A stretch of DNA of 64,000 nucleotides from Prorocentrum cordatum (lineage: Eukaryota; Sar; Dinophyceae; Prorocentrales; Prorocentraceae). The notes beneath the pieces are model-generated. The model did no database searches and was not told the DNA's origin. It saw only the letters and a program-made list of their open reading frames with translations. The position numbers were made by a program, and so were the translations under genes. This document shows, one piece after another, positions 1-9,979 of this stretch (its first letter is position 1; each line of letters opens with the position of its first letter). The stretch is taken from contig CAUYUJ010014183.1 of the NCBI GenBank assembly GCA_963575745.1, forward strand, positions 359,051 through 423,050, read 5' to 3'.

Positions 1-185
1 TTTGCGAGGCCACCGTTCGCTCTTGGGGGCCTCGGTGGGAAAAGCTCGTTACGTCACCACTCTCTGTTGCGAACCCTGGCGTTCAGAGATATCTACGGCG
101 CCGCTCGATCCTGGGATCCTTGGTGCGACGAGCCTTTTTACGTCACCCTCCCGCTTGGGAACCCAGGTGCGAAGAACTTCTTACG
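1..185. repeat. 44-bp minisatellite, first locus
   Basis: About four diverged units of 43-46 bp lie in tandem. Each begins with a TTACGTCACC-like start and contains a GGGAACCCTGGTG-like centre. The same family recurs at 9980-10175, so this is a dispersed minisatellite, not a gene. The first unit is cut by the window edge. Confidence 0.7.
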
Positions 186-189
186 TCTC

Positions 190-365
190 GTCCTCCTCCT
201 CCTCGTCCTCTTCCGCCTCCTCGCATCCACCTCCGTCTCCGCCTCCGCCTCCGCCTCCGCCTCCGCCTCCGCCTCCGCCTCCTCCTCCTCCTCCTCCTCC
301 TCCTCCTCCTCCTCCTCCTCCTCCTCCTCCTCCTCCTCCTCCCTCCTCCCTCCTCCTCCCCCCCC
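190..365. repeat. CTCCGC/CTC microsatellite
   Basis: A run of CTCCGC hexamers passes into pure CTC triplets (about 276-352). All frames through it give homopolymers of proline, serine, leucine, glutamate, glycine or arginine, so the open frames across it are not evidence for a protein. Confidence 0.9.
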
Positions 366-479
366 CTCCTCCCTCCTCCTGGCTGCTGAAGAGGGAGAGG
401 GCAGAGGCGGGCCAGCAGCAGGGGCAGGGGGGAGGAGCAGCGCGGTGTCCACGCGACAGAGGCGCCCGCGGCGCGGCGC

Positions 480-665
480 GCGCCCGGGCGCCAGAGGGGC
501 GCGCCCTGTCGACGGCCTGCGGCCTCTTGGCCACCAGGGGGGGCGGGAGAGGTGGAGGGGGGGCGGAGGGGGGAGGGGGCGAGGAGGGGGAAAGGGGAGG
601 ATGCGGCCCGTCCGGCCTCGGCCTCCTCCTCCTCCTCCTCCTCCTCCTCCTCCTCCTCCTCCTCC
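480..665. repeat. Direct repeat with 3855-4042 (retroelement 5' segment)
   Basis: About 140 bp of nearly identical sequence followed by CTC triplets matches 3855-4042, in the same orientation and about 3.4 kb apart. In the 3855-4042 copy this stretch encodes residues of roughly 55-115 of the minus-strand RT ORF, including its glutamate run. The copy here is therefore either a second, truncated retroelement copy lying downstream of the first, or a terminal direct repeat of one element. The match stops abruptly near 480. Confidence 0.75.
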
Positions 666-1339
666 TCGCCGCCCGCGGCCGTGGCGGACCCGACGGCTCT
701 GCAGGGGCTGCCTGCAGCGACCCGGTCCACGTCCTTCACGCCACCGCGGGCCGGCCCCGTGTTGAAGCCGGCCCAGAAAAAACTTCGCCGCGCGCAACCG
801 ACGCAGCTCTTTTTCGGGGCCCCGCCAGATCTTGGGAACAAGCCTGAAGCAGCACCCACGAGGGACAGGAAGGGCCCCGAGCGAGACACGCGGGCGAGAG
901 GCAGCAGAAGCAAACGCTCGAACAAGGAAGGGGTGTGCCCATCTGGAATGTTTCTCAGCACCCGGGGTGGAGGGCGCCACTCCACCCGGGCGCCGGCGAC
1001 AGGGCACGCCCCTAAAAAGGAGCAGCGGCGAGGCAGAGGAAAGGGGAGAGGGGGCCAGGAGGGGCCAGGAGACGGAGGAGACGGGGCCGCGGCCGTGCGG
1101 CGTGCGCCACCGAACCACACCGTTAGGCGCCGCGCACCTCCGCCGGAGGCAAGGAGCAGGAGAGGAGAGGGGAGGGAGGGAGAGAAGCGAGTGAAAAGGC
1201 ACAGGGCGGCACTGGCAGCCAAAACGACTACGGAGGAAAGAGCAGCCAAAACGACCACGGAGGAGCGAGGCGAAGGAGGAGAAGGGCGCGGCGGAGGCGG
1301 AGGAGGGGAAAGAGGGAGAAGAGGTTACTAAGTAGTAAA
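666..1339. other. No gene recognised
   Basis: GC-rich and purine-rich sequence with open frames on both strands but no domain that I recognise. On minus it lies directly 3' of the RT ORF and may be that element's 3' untranslated region. Confidence 0.4.
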
Positions 1340-4198
1340 CTAGATGCGGCGTCGACGCCTCATTGCGCCCGTCGCCAGGGCCGGGCAGGGCGCCCGCCAC
1401 GGCCGCGGCTGGGCCCCCGCGCTGCCCAGCAGCATGGCGGCCACGCCCCGCTGCAGCGCGGTGGCCAGCCGCTGGCGGACATCTGCCAGGCTGGCAGCGC
1501 GCCGCTCGTCCGCGAGCGCTTGCGCCCGCAGGAACGCCCGGAACTCGCGGCCCATCCGGCCGCCAGTTTCCAGCGCGGCCGCAACCAGGCCTGGCCCTGG
1601 GTAGCGGCGGTGCTTCTCCTGCTCGCGCTCGCGCGCCGCTGCCCCGTCGGCCCGCGCCCGTGCCCGCGCTGTGGCGTTGTCGGCAGAAGGTGCCTCAGCG
1701 ACGCTGACATCAACAGCCACGCGCCCAGAATTGGTGATCAGAATGACGTCTAGGACGGCTTGTTCAATGCCCTGTCGCGTCATCCGGTCCCACCCTGGGA
1801 CGTGCTGCTCTGTCAGCACAGAGTCTCCGTCGCCAACCTCCCGTAGCCGCGCTGCGATGACGTCCCGGCACCCGTTGCGACGGCGCACGAAGCCTGGGCC
1901 GGTGCGGCAGCACACGGCGTGGACGCCGTAGCGCCTCTGGGACACGCATCCGCAGAGCGCACCCGTGGTCGTCGCTCGGCGCGCGCACGGCGCTCCGCCG
2001 CTCGCCGCGGGGTCTGCGACCAGGAGGCGGCGCCGGAGGCTGACGATGAAATCGTCGTCGCCGAGCAGGTGTTCCGTCCTGCGCGGCGGCCGCAGCCAGG
2101 CGCCGCCCTCTCCGCCGGCGCTGCGGACCAGGGCTGCCCCGTCGTTGTCGCCCTGGCTCGTCAAGCGTCGCAGCAGGTCGCGGTAAACCCGCCGGGTCGC
2201 TGGCTGCAGCACTTCTTTCTGGGCGCTCGCAAAGGCCGCCGCGCCAGCGGCGCCGAGGCGGGCCCTTGCTGTCGTCAGCGCTGCAGTGAGTCGGGGCGTC
2301 GCTGCGCGGGCGGCGGCCTCGGTCGGCAGGCCCTGGTCGGCCCTCGCGGCGCCCCCCGCCGCGGCCCAGGATGCCACCCGAGCGCCGTCGGCCCGCAGCG
2401 CCGCGCTCTGGAAGCCCGCGCCCCCGAGCTTCAGCGGGAGGAAGAGCAGCGCCTTGCTGTCGTCCGAGAGCGGCGCGCCGAGCAAGCTCGACATCGCGGC
2501 TGCGACGGCCTCGTCGCGGCACTGCCAAGCCCCCGCAGCTGCGACGCGAGCGCTCTGGAAGTGAGTGACAGCTCCGTTCGCGTAGCAGCGCAAGAGCGCG
2601 ACTACGTGTTGCGCTTCCAGTCCGGCCGCCAGAAGGTGAAAGAGCTCGCCCGCGTAGGTGCGCAGCCGCTCCGTGGCCAGCCCCGGCGCCTCTGCATCCT
2701 CCACGCCAGCGGGCACGTCTCGCCCGTCCTCCTCGTCGCGTTGCTCCTCTGGCCGTGGGCGCACGAAGGAGGCGCGACTCCCAAGGCAGGGGGGCTCTCT
2801 CACCACGTACTGGGCCAGGTCAGCGGGCAGGTCGGCCGGCGGGCCTGCGGGGAACCACAAGCGTGTTTTCGGCTCCCGCAGGCGCAACCCGAGCTCGCCA
2901 AAGAGGCGCCGCGCCTCAGCCAGGACGCCTCGCAGGTGCAGGCGCGGGACGACCAAGTAGACGTCATCCAAGTAAGCGTACACCCAGGAGTCCGCAGAGC
3001 ATTGCCGTGCAAAGTCTCGGAGGCCCTCCAGCGCCGGCGCCACAGCGATGGCAAAGAGGGCCGGACTGAGCGGACAGCCTTGGTCCAAGCCATGCAGCTG
3101 CTGCGCTGACTTGGCTGCGTTCCCGCCTCCGCTAGCCACGTGGGTCGTTGGCCGGTCATGCCACTGGCGGGCCATAAGCTCCATATCTGGGCACCTCGCC
3201 CGGAGTGCCCGGAAGACGCTGCGTCTCCGGATGCAGCGGAACGCGTTCGCCATGTCCAGGGAGACGCACGCGTGATCCGGAAACTGCTCCGCCTTCGCGC
3301 TCAGCGTCTTGTGCAAAGCTTCTGTGCCAGATGGCTGCCCCACCCCGTACTGGCAGTCGCCGACTGCGTCTGCGATGGCGGCCCGTCTCGCCTTGCGCAC
3401 TGCGCGGCCGACCAATCGGCGCGGGACAGACCCGCAGGCAAGCACCCGGGCGCCGTCGTCTTTCTTGGCCAGACCCAACAGCCTCCCTGCCAGCGCCAGC
3501 GTCAGCACCTCCATAGGCGCGTCTCCCCCAGCAAGCGTGGCCAGCACACGCGCCGTGGCCTCTCCTCGCCCGGCCGCGTGAGCCAGCGGCTGCCGCTCGA
3601 ACCGGTCGCCCTGTGGACCGGCGCCCGCCCCTTGGGGCACCTTTCGCCAGTGACCTCGCAGGCATTCCTCCACGTCTCGGCGCAGTTGGTGCGCAGACTC
3701 GGCGTCAGCAGGTCCGTCCACGTCGTGGCTATCAGGCTCCTGCGGGCCCTGCTGCGCGAAGGCTTCTGCGGTTTCGGCGGGGGTGCGCATCGCTGCTGCC
3801 CCCCAGGCGGCTGCGGCAGCCCGGCCAAGCTCACTCTTCATCAGCAAACTTCGCGCCCGGGCGCCAGAGGGGCGCGCCCTGTCGACGGCCTGCGGCTTCT
3901 TGGCCACCGGGGGGGCGGGAGAGGCGGAGGGGGAGCGGGGGAAGGAGGGGGCGAGGAGGGGGAAAGGGGAGGATGCGGCCCGTCCGGCCTCGGCCTCCTC
4001 CTCCTCCTCCTCCTCCTCCTCCTCCTCCTCCTCCTCCTCCTCCCCCTTCTCCTCCCCCTCCCCCTCCCCCTCCCCCTCCTGCTCCTGCCCCTCCTGTTCC
4101 TGCTCCTGCTCCTCCTCCTGGCGCGTGGGCTGCGCGCCAGGTCCACCTCTACGTCGCCCTCTATGCGGCCGCCCGCCTGGCGCGCCGCCGGCGGGCAT
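1340..4198 (-). CDS. Non-LTR retroelement protein: reverse transcriptase plus zinc knuckle plus restriction-like endonuclease
   Basis: An uninterrupted 952-residue ORF. The first 120 residues are low complexity, with a glutamate run encoded by the CTC microsatellite on the opposite strand, so the true start is uncertain. The reverse transcriptase follows: motif A SLDMANAF with D315, motif B HGLDQGCPLSP at 369-379, motif C YLDD with D411 and D412. A Cys/His cluster (C749, C751, H760, C763) is followed by FVRRRN, and then a PD-(D/E)xK-like pattern: D817 in VLDVIL, D830 in VAVDVSV, K862 in EKHRRY. This order, RT then zinc knuckle then nuclease, is that of site-preferring R2-type non-LTR elements, which cut target DNA with the nuclease and prime reverse transcription at the nick. 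All RT catalytic aspartates are present and no stop or shift interrupts the frame, so this is the best-preserved element of the window. RT assignment is firm; the nuclease rests on motif spacing. Confidence 0.88.
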   Translation of the reverse strand: MPAGGAPGGRPHRGRRRGGPGAQPTRQEEEQEQEQEGQEQEGEGEGEGEEKGEEEEEEEEEEEEEEEEAEAGRAASSPFPLLAPSFPRSPSASPAPPVAKKPQAVDRARPSGARARSLLMKSELGRAAAAAWGAAAMRTPAETAEAFAQQGPQEPDSHDVDGPADAESAHQLRRDVEECLRGHWRKVPQGAGAGPQGDRFERQPLAHAAGRGEATARVLATLAGGDAPMEVLTLALAGRLLGLAKKDDGARVLACGSVPRRLVGRAVRKARRAAIADAVGDCQYGVGQPSGTEALHKTLSAKAEQFPDHACVSLDMANAFRCIRRRSVFRALRARCPDMELMARQWHDRPTTHVASGGGNAAKSAQQLHGLDQGCPLSPALFAIAVAPALEGLRDFARQCSADSWVYAYLDDVYLVVPRLHLRGVLAEARRLFGELGLRLREPKTRLWFPAGPPADLPADLAQYVVREPPCLGSRASFVRPRPEEQRDEEDGRDVPAGVEDAEAPGLATERLRTYAGELFHLLAAGLEAQHVVALLRCYANGAVTHFQSARVAAAGAWQCRDEAVAAAMSSLLGAPLSDDSKALLFLPLKLGGAGFQSAALRADGARVASWAAAGGAARADQGLPTEAAARAATPRLTAALTTARARLGAAGAAAFASAQKEVLQPATRRVYRDLLRRLTSQGDNDGAALVRSAGGEGGAWLRPPRRTEHLLGDDDFIVSLRRRLLVADPAASGGAPCARRATTTGALCGCVSQRRYGVHAVCCRTGPGFVRRRNGCRDVIAARLREVGDGDSVLTEQHVPGWDRMTRQGIEQAVLDVILITNSGRVAVDVSVAEAPSADNATARARARADGAAAREREQEKHRRYPGPGLVAAALETGGRMGREFRAFLRAQALADERRAASLADVRQRLATALQRGVAAMLLGSAGAQPRPWRAPCPALATGAMRRRRRI
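3855..4120. repeat. Direct-repeat copy with CTC and CTCCCC microsatellite
   Basis: This is the partner of 480-665. CTC triplets (about 3992-4042) pass into CTCCCC/CTCCTG repeats. It lies inside the 5' part of the RT ORF and encodes its acidic glutamate tract, so tract length will vary with microsatellite length. Confidence 0.85.
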
Positions 4199-4399
4199 TC
4201 TTGACCTGCGGGATCATTTCCCTGCACTTGCCTATCTGTAGCGGGCGGGGAGGGAGGCAACACGCACGACAGAAAATCACATGGGCGACGGCAGGAATCT
4301 CGAGCAACGCACTCGGGGGATCGAGGAAACCGAGGCGGGAGACCACACGTGGGGGGAGATCACCGCCGAACACAAAGGCGAGGAGATCGAGGAACGCGG

Positions 4400-7300
4400 G
4401 GCAAGAAAGGTAGTGGGGCGTGCTGCCTGGTGCCCTGCATCCTAGAATAGCTGTGCTCTGGGTATATTGAAATCTTCTGCCTGTCGTCCAAGCCCCCGAC
4501 ATGGCCTCGATCCATGCCGTGGCCCACGGGTTCGGAAACGAACGAACAGCAGCCTGGATCTCGGGCCAACTGATCTGTAAACTGGCAGGTCGGTTCTCTG
4601 GGAACCAGCACAAGAGCCTAGACTGAGACGTTTTGTGCAGACGTGCTGGGGAAAGGTGAGCCTTCAGCTCACGAGCGATAGTTCGTTGCAGTTTGGATCA
4701 AAGGTCGTCCAAAATCTTCGCGCTCTCCTCCAAAAGCCGACGGCCGCCATCAGCCCGCGCGGGGAAGCTCGGAAATCCTCGCGTCGCCTCTCTCAGAATA
4801 GCCACCATCGGTGGCGTGCTCCAGAAGTCTGGCGAAAGCTGCCCTCCTATGACTTTGACCAGGGGGGGGGGCCAGCAGAGCATCAAACATACGGGGCCAA
4901 GTGGCGAAGGTTCTGAGGGCGCAGCGCATGAGAGAGGCGAGATTGACCGCGACGCAACTGGTGAGCGACGGGCCACCCCACGCGTCTAGATTGAAGCAAT
5001 CACTAAGCGTGAGAGAACAATGAGGGATAGAAAGGACACGGGCAAGAGTCGCATGCTCAGCGCGAGCGAAGAAGTGGGGGAACAGGAAATGTTGAGAGAT
5101 GCGCGACAGGACCGTGGCCGCGCGCACGCAGTGCACTCGTGCAGAGACGGCCTGCGGAGCAAGCGCCGCAATAGTAAGGGAAGTCCCGGTGCAGTGCTTC
5201 AGAGAGGGGGCGACCCGCGACTGCTCAGACGACGACGGGCCAATCGCCGCACCCAGGTACCTCACTAACTGGATCGCGCGGAACTCCCCCCCCCCTGGGA
5301 GCTCAGAGCGCAGCCGTGACCGAATTTCTTCTATCACCGGCACCAGACAGCGCATTTTGAACTTCAGGCACAGAGAGGCGACGCGCCGAGCAACGCGGAA
5401 CACCACCGCAAGAAGGCGGATAACCGTGATCTGGAACACGCATGATTCCACATCGTCCGCGCAGGCTTTGACCTCTCCGCGGCCAGGAGACGCAACCAGG
5501 GCCCGAAAATGCTCATACAGGGATGTGACGCCATCGAAAAGAGCGCCCCCGACGCTGGGCACCCCTGTATGATCCCCGAGGTGATCGCAAAGAGAAATCG
5601 ACTCGCGAACGAGACCTGACCTACACAGTTGACGCCATCTTAGATCATCCGAAGGAAGAGGAAGAGGGGAGGCGGAAACCTCAAGGACGAAAAAGAACAG
5701 GAATACCCACTCCTGAGAGATCGAGGAAAAGGCCTGGCCAAAGTCAAGCGCGGCCAGCAGCGGCCTGCGAACCTCGGCACTAGGTTTCAAACCTGTTATC
5801 CTGGAGGCTGCGTCCAGCTCGAGCACATTTAAACCGAAGTTTCGCCCCGGGACAAACCCCCTCTGATCGGCGTCGATAAACTCGGGCAATCTACGGGGAA
5901 ACCCGCAATGCAAACCGCGGCTAAAACTTTCACGTCGCAGCTTGTCATTCCTAGCGGGCGCGTTTGAAGGGCCTCACAAGCGATGGTCCCATCCTCGTTG
6001 GCATCTGGGTCCTTCGGGGCCCACTCTCCTCCCAAATCGTTGAACCCGCAAAGCGTCGGGGGCCCCGCTGGGCGCCATCGGGGCGCCCCCTCGAGAATTA
6101 TTTCGCCGAACGGATGATACCTCCGCGCCTGGTAGTGCAAGCCATCGGGGCCTGCCGCGCGAGCAGGCGCATGACCGAGCTTGCAACGCATCAGACGGGC
6201 GCCAGGCAAAGGCAGGTCAAGCAGGCCAGCCTGCGCCGCAAAGCGCGAGAGGTGCTGCTCGGCAGCGGCCAGGTATATCTCCTTGGCTCTAAACACTGGG
6301 GCCCGCGCCTGCGCCAATCCGTCTAACATTTCATGGGGGTCCATCTTCGTGTTGTCCTGGATCTTCAGTCCCTGGAGGCATAGCTTTCGGCCAATCGGAA
6401 CCCATGGCTTTCCATGGACCTCAAGCCTTCGGAGACGCCGTTCAAGTCCGGCGCGCACTTGATGTCCGGATTGGCGAAGATGGGCAGTGTGACGGGCCTG
6501 GGCAGACTGGTTCAAGTTCGAGTTGACCTCGTTGGTGAGTACCGTAAACTTCTCTTGGTCCACAAGGCTTACCTTTAGGGCCAACGGGTCGGTCCCGAGG
6601 TGGGGGCGACCGAGTCCGCGCGCATTCTGGACGACGAGCGAGACGAACGTCCTGTCTCCAAACGGCACGACCGATCGATTTGGCAACCACCCACCTCGTG
6701 AAAATCTGTGGCGGCGAACGAATGATCATAGCATCCCGAGCGAAGCGAGCGGCCTCCCTCAATACTTCCTCGTGAAACTCATGCTTCAAAGGCAGGCTGA
6801 AATGGTCCGTGTCCACCTGGTCGAAAACAAAATGGATGAATGCCTTGTGCTCGGCTCTCTGGTATATTTCAGGATGAATGGGTCTCTCTCTGCGCTGCGC
6901 TGGGGCCCCCGGGTTCTAACGAAACCAGAACCGCAAAATCATCCGAGAGCCTCGCGCGGTGATTGGCCTTCGGGCTACCTTCCGCGCGAGCCCCGCGCGC
7001 GAGGTTCGTCGGCGCCTAGCCAGGCAAGGAGCAGAAAATGCGGTCGATGGTGGAGACCGAGCGCTCGGACTGACGGAAGTGCGTCGGCTCGCGCGCCTCG
7101 AACTCGATGGGGTTACTAGCGATGGCCGCCCAGTCAGCCCTCGGATTCGAATGCCACCCTTGGACAGGCCCCGCTCGCCCCCAAAATTGGTCATCAGAAA
7201 GCCCCGGGGAGAAAGCGAATGCTGGAACAGGGCCCCCCCCCCCCCCGGCAAAATTGGAGTCGCCCGAGACAAACTTGATGTACTTCATGGGGCCAGACTG

Positions 7301-7470
7301 GACGGCCTAACATCTTCTCGAACCCGATCGCGGAGTGCCGCCCTATCCTCTGGAGCGATCCCGAAGTTGTGGAGATTGGAATGTATCATAGTAAGTAACC
7401 CCCTCCTGGAACTGGATGCTGAGCCTCGAGACCCTCCCCGCCACGATGGTCTCGTGCTCTATGCGCGGAA
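4400..7470 (-). pseudogene. Decayed LINE: APE-type endonuclease plus reverse transcriptase
   Basis: Read on minus, the pieces come in LINE order but in several frames. An endonuclease core has a GDSNF motif (usual GDFN) at about 7255-7270 and STIDRIF at about 7030-7060. A linker follows (about 6900-6440), then the RT start with GPDGLHYQARR (near 6110-6140) and TRPLGMTS (near 5960). Motif A ALDFGQAFSSI has its aspartate near 5745, and motif C CADD lies near 5457; motif B is degraded and has lost the QG pair. A C-terminal CRAPGSTPHYLSCP zinc-knuckle remnant lies near 4420-4460. At least four frame changes (near 7000, 6690, 5900 and 4700) make it a pseudogene. Its 3' end abuts the 5' end of the 1340-4198 element in the same orientation. 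Confidence 0.8.
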
Positions 7471-7493
7471 GGTTCGGGGGCTGTCGAACATCG

Positions 7494-7715
7494 GGGGGGG
7501 GGGGGGGGGGGCGCGATCCGCCGGCCCCCATGCGGGGCCGCCAGGCTGTAGGGCGGAGCTTCGCAGTTTCCTGTGCCAGTTGCGGCTTCCAGATTCCACT
7601 GTTGCAGTTCTGCTTCTCGCTGCTCACTGTTCCTTGTTACAGCTCTGCCCCATTGCTGCTCGCTGTTTCTCGTCGATGGGCCGCGCGAGGAGGGGGGGGC
7701 CCAAAATGTGTAATA
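7494..7715. repeat. Poly-G run and dispersed repeat shared with 16990-17150
   Basis: An 18-base G run is followed by a segment beginning GGGGCCGCCAGGCTGTAGG and ending near GGGGGGCCCAAAATG. The same start and end, with a shorter and diverged middle, occur at 16990-17150. I read it as a small dispersed repeat without coding content. Confidence 0.5.
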
Positions 7716-7764
7716 TTTCCACTGCCTAAACGCATGCTCTGAATTGCTGGGGCGGGCAAATAAG

Positions 7765-8375
7765 GGCCCCCCCCATCGCGCAAATCGGCGGGGCCAGTGT
7801 GAAAAAAAAACAACGGATTTGCAGCATTTGTGAAATCCGGTGGCGCCCCTCGCGCAGATCGGCGGGGCCGGTGCCCTGATTGGCCGCATTTCTGAAATTT
7901 GCCCCCGCCCTTCGCGCAGATCGGCGGGGCCAGGGCCCAAAAACACAAAAATGATTTGCAGCGTTTCTGACGCGCGGCGGCGCCGCTCGCGCGGATCGGC
8001 GGGGCCAGGGCCCTAAAACGCATGGGACGCGCCACATTGCTGAAATTCGATGGCGCCCCTCGCGCAGATCGGCGGGGCCAGGGCGCAAAAACGCAGCGAG
8101 GATTCGCCGCGTTCCTGAAACTCGGCGGCGCCCCTCGCGCAGATCGGCGGGGCCAGGGCCCAAGAGCGCCAAGGGTTTGCTGCATTTCTGAAATCCAGTG
8201 GCACCCCTCGCGCGCATCGGCAGGGTCAGGGCCCCGAAACGCATGGGATTTACTGCATTTCTGAAGTTCGGCGGCCCCCCTCGCGCAGGCCCGTGAGGCC
8301 AGGGCCCAAAAGCGCCCAGATTTGCGAAATGCGGAGGCACCCGCGACGCAGATCCGCAGGGCCGGGGTCGAAAAA
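7765..8375. repeat. Tandem array, about nine units of about 73 bp
   Basis: Units start with CCCCTCGCGCAGATCGGCGG, continue GGCCAGGGCCC and an A-rich step, and end with a TTTCTGAAAT-like segment. Unit starts are near 7765, 7845, 7908, 7983, 8056, 8131, 8204, 8277 and 8340; lengths run from 62 to 80 bp. Open frames on minus read as repeated GPWPRRSARGAPP, which only reflects the repeat. No independent evidence supports a protein. Confidence 0.85.
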
Positions 8376-8824
8376 CAAGCCCCGACGCTGCTTCGCGGCG
8401 GCGCTCAGACCTCATGATTTAGCTTTTGCATGTCCCAATGCCCGAGACAGGAGGCCGGCGGCATAGGGCGAAACCTTTGCGGGTAACTCCTCCTCTCGCT
8501 CGTCGCTGCGAACCAATGCCTTCTGCTGGCCCGCGCCCGTCGAAACCCGGCGCTGGCCCCCCATCCGCGTCGGAGACCGGGCAGAAATGAGAGGTCGCCT
8601 CATACCGCCTGTGGAGGTGATCGAGTAAATCGCGAAGCTCACGTGCAAGCCGCCTCGCGTCTTGCACTCCCGCGAGTGGGCCAGGCACCGACAGGTCAGT
8701 CAAGCATCGAAGCTCGTGAGATCTAAGACGGAGACCGCGATGGCAAGGAGACCGAGCGCTCCACGAGCCTAGCGCGGGCGAGAGGGTCCCCCAACGTAGG
8801 GCGTCCAGAACTGCAGGGCCGCGC

Positions 8825-9355
8825 TTAAAAACTCCACGCAGGTGTCGTTTCCCTGCCGGCGACGGCTTGCTTGACCAGCGGCTCCACCTCCGCTCTGTCC
8901 AAATCGAGCTTGGCGAAGGCGCAGAGGTATTGCTGCATCTTGGCAGGCCCGTCCTCGAGCGGTGTGATCTGGCAGAGCGGGGTCCACTGCGACGACAGCT
9001 CGCCCCGAGCGTTCTTGGCGAAGAAACGGCGCTCTGGAAATCGCTCCTCAAAAGCGCGCTTGGCCCGCTTGAGTGCGAGCTCCCTCTGGATCTGCTGCGG
9101 CGACTTCTCCTCCGCCGCGCGCAGCTCCTGGCGGTGGCTCTGCGCGCCCACGACCGCGAACCGCTCCCAGGTCCTCGGGCCCGCCCCGAGAGCCCCCAGC
9201 GCCTGCTGCACTCGCCTGGCCGCAACCTGCGGCGCACCAGCGAGTCGGTTGGCGAACTTCTTGTCCGCGGGGGCAGAGTCGATCGACCACTCCTCGGCCT
9301 CCAAGCTGGCGCGCTCCAACCAGGGGGTGGCGTTCTTGACCTCCGCGCTGGCCAC
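8825..9355 (-). CDS. Hypothetical protein, possible exon
   Basis: A 176-residue ORF on minus with balanced composition, not the R/P/S-rich composition of shadow frames. It has an alanine/arginine/glutamate-rich helical stretch (ARRVQQALGALG, then KRAKRAFEERFPERRFF) that could form a coiled coil. I do not recognise the family. It is preceded on minus by degenerate TTGGGCC repeats and followed by unassigned DNA and the 73-bp array. It may be an exon of a host gene or the 5' part of a lost mobile element. Confidence 0.3.
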   Translation of the reverse strand: MASAEVKNATPWLERASLEAEEWSIDSAPADKKFANRLAGAPQVAARRVQQALGALGAGPRTWERFAVVGAQSHRQELRAAEEKSPQQIQRELALKRAKRAFEERFPERRFFAKNARGELSSQWTPLCQITPLEDGPAKMQQYLCAFAKLDLDRAEVEPLVKQAVAGRETTPAWSF

Positions 9356-9379
9356 CAGCGTCGCGGTCCCCGTTTGGGG

Positions 9380-9620
9380 CGCCTCTGGGGCTGTCTTGGG
9401 TCGATATTCGTGGCCTCTTGGGCCGTCCGGGGCCCTTCTGGGACGAAAAATGGGAGCACGCTAAAAACATGCAAAAAGCCTGAGGGACATCAAGGTTGTT
9501 GGCCTCTGGAGGCCCTCTCAGGGGGCCCTCTTGAGGGCCTCCGGGGTCGTCTCGAGACTTTCTTGGACCGTCTTGGGGCCCTCCTGGGCCGTCTTGGGGC
9601 CCTTGGGCCGCATCACCAAA
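9380..9620. repeat. Degenerate TTGGGCCGTCTTGGGG repeat
   Basis: A loose 12-15-bp motif, CTTGGGGCCCTC / CTTGGGCCGTC, recurs many times. The same family, often in the opposite orientation (CCAAGACGGCCC), occurs at 10190-10350, 17390-17850, 24590-24760 and 25400-26010. Confidence 0.6.
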
Positions 9621-9728
9621 ACATGCGAAGAAACTGGCCATGGGAGCCGCCTGGGAGCCGCTTCGCTCGAGAGAATACAAGGGAAACGGGCCATTACCAC
9701 CGCCACGCCCGCGCCTCCCCCCCACTTG

Positions 9729-9930
9729 CACCCCCCCGAAGAAGGGCTTCGCCCCTGCTCAACGTCACTCGCTCGTACCTCGCTCTTTCTAGGAGGGAAA
9801 CGGCCCCCCGAACGGCCATTAGACATATGCGTTCCCCCCTCGCCCCTCCTCTGGAACCCCTCCCAAGAGTGCTTCGCCCCAACTCAACGTGCATCACTCC
9901 TACCTCGCTCTCTCCGTCACCTGGGCCGGC
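9729..9930. repeat. Direct repeat of about 65 bp
   Basis: 9729-9805 and 9867-9930 share AGNGCTTCGCCCC, CTCAACGT and TACCTCGCTCT in the same order and spacing. Nothing coding is recognised. Confidence 0.5.
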
Positions 9931-9979
9931 ACGGGAACAGAAAGAGCGGACCAGGAACTTGCCCGAGATAGCTCATGGC

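Noticed and set aside
2-1400. Long proline-, serine-, glycine- and glutamate-rich frames on both strands
   Set aside because: They come from CTC and CTCCGC microsatellites and open GC-rich DNA. No domain or consistent composition is present outside the repeats.
8419-9474. 351-codon minus frame
   Set aside because: Arginine/serine/proline-rich composition typical of a shadow frame; the overlapping 8825-9355 frame has more natural composition.
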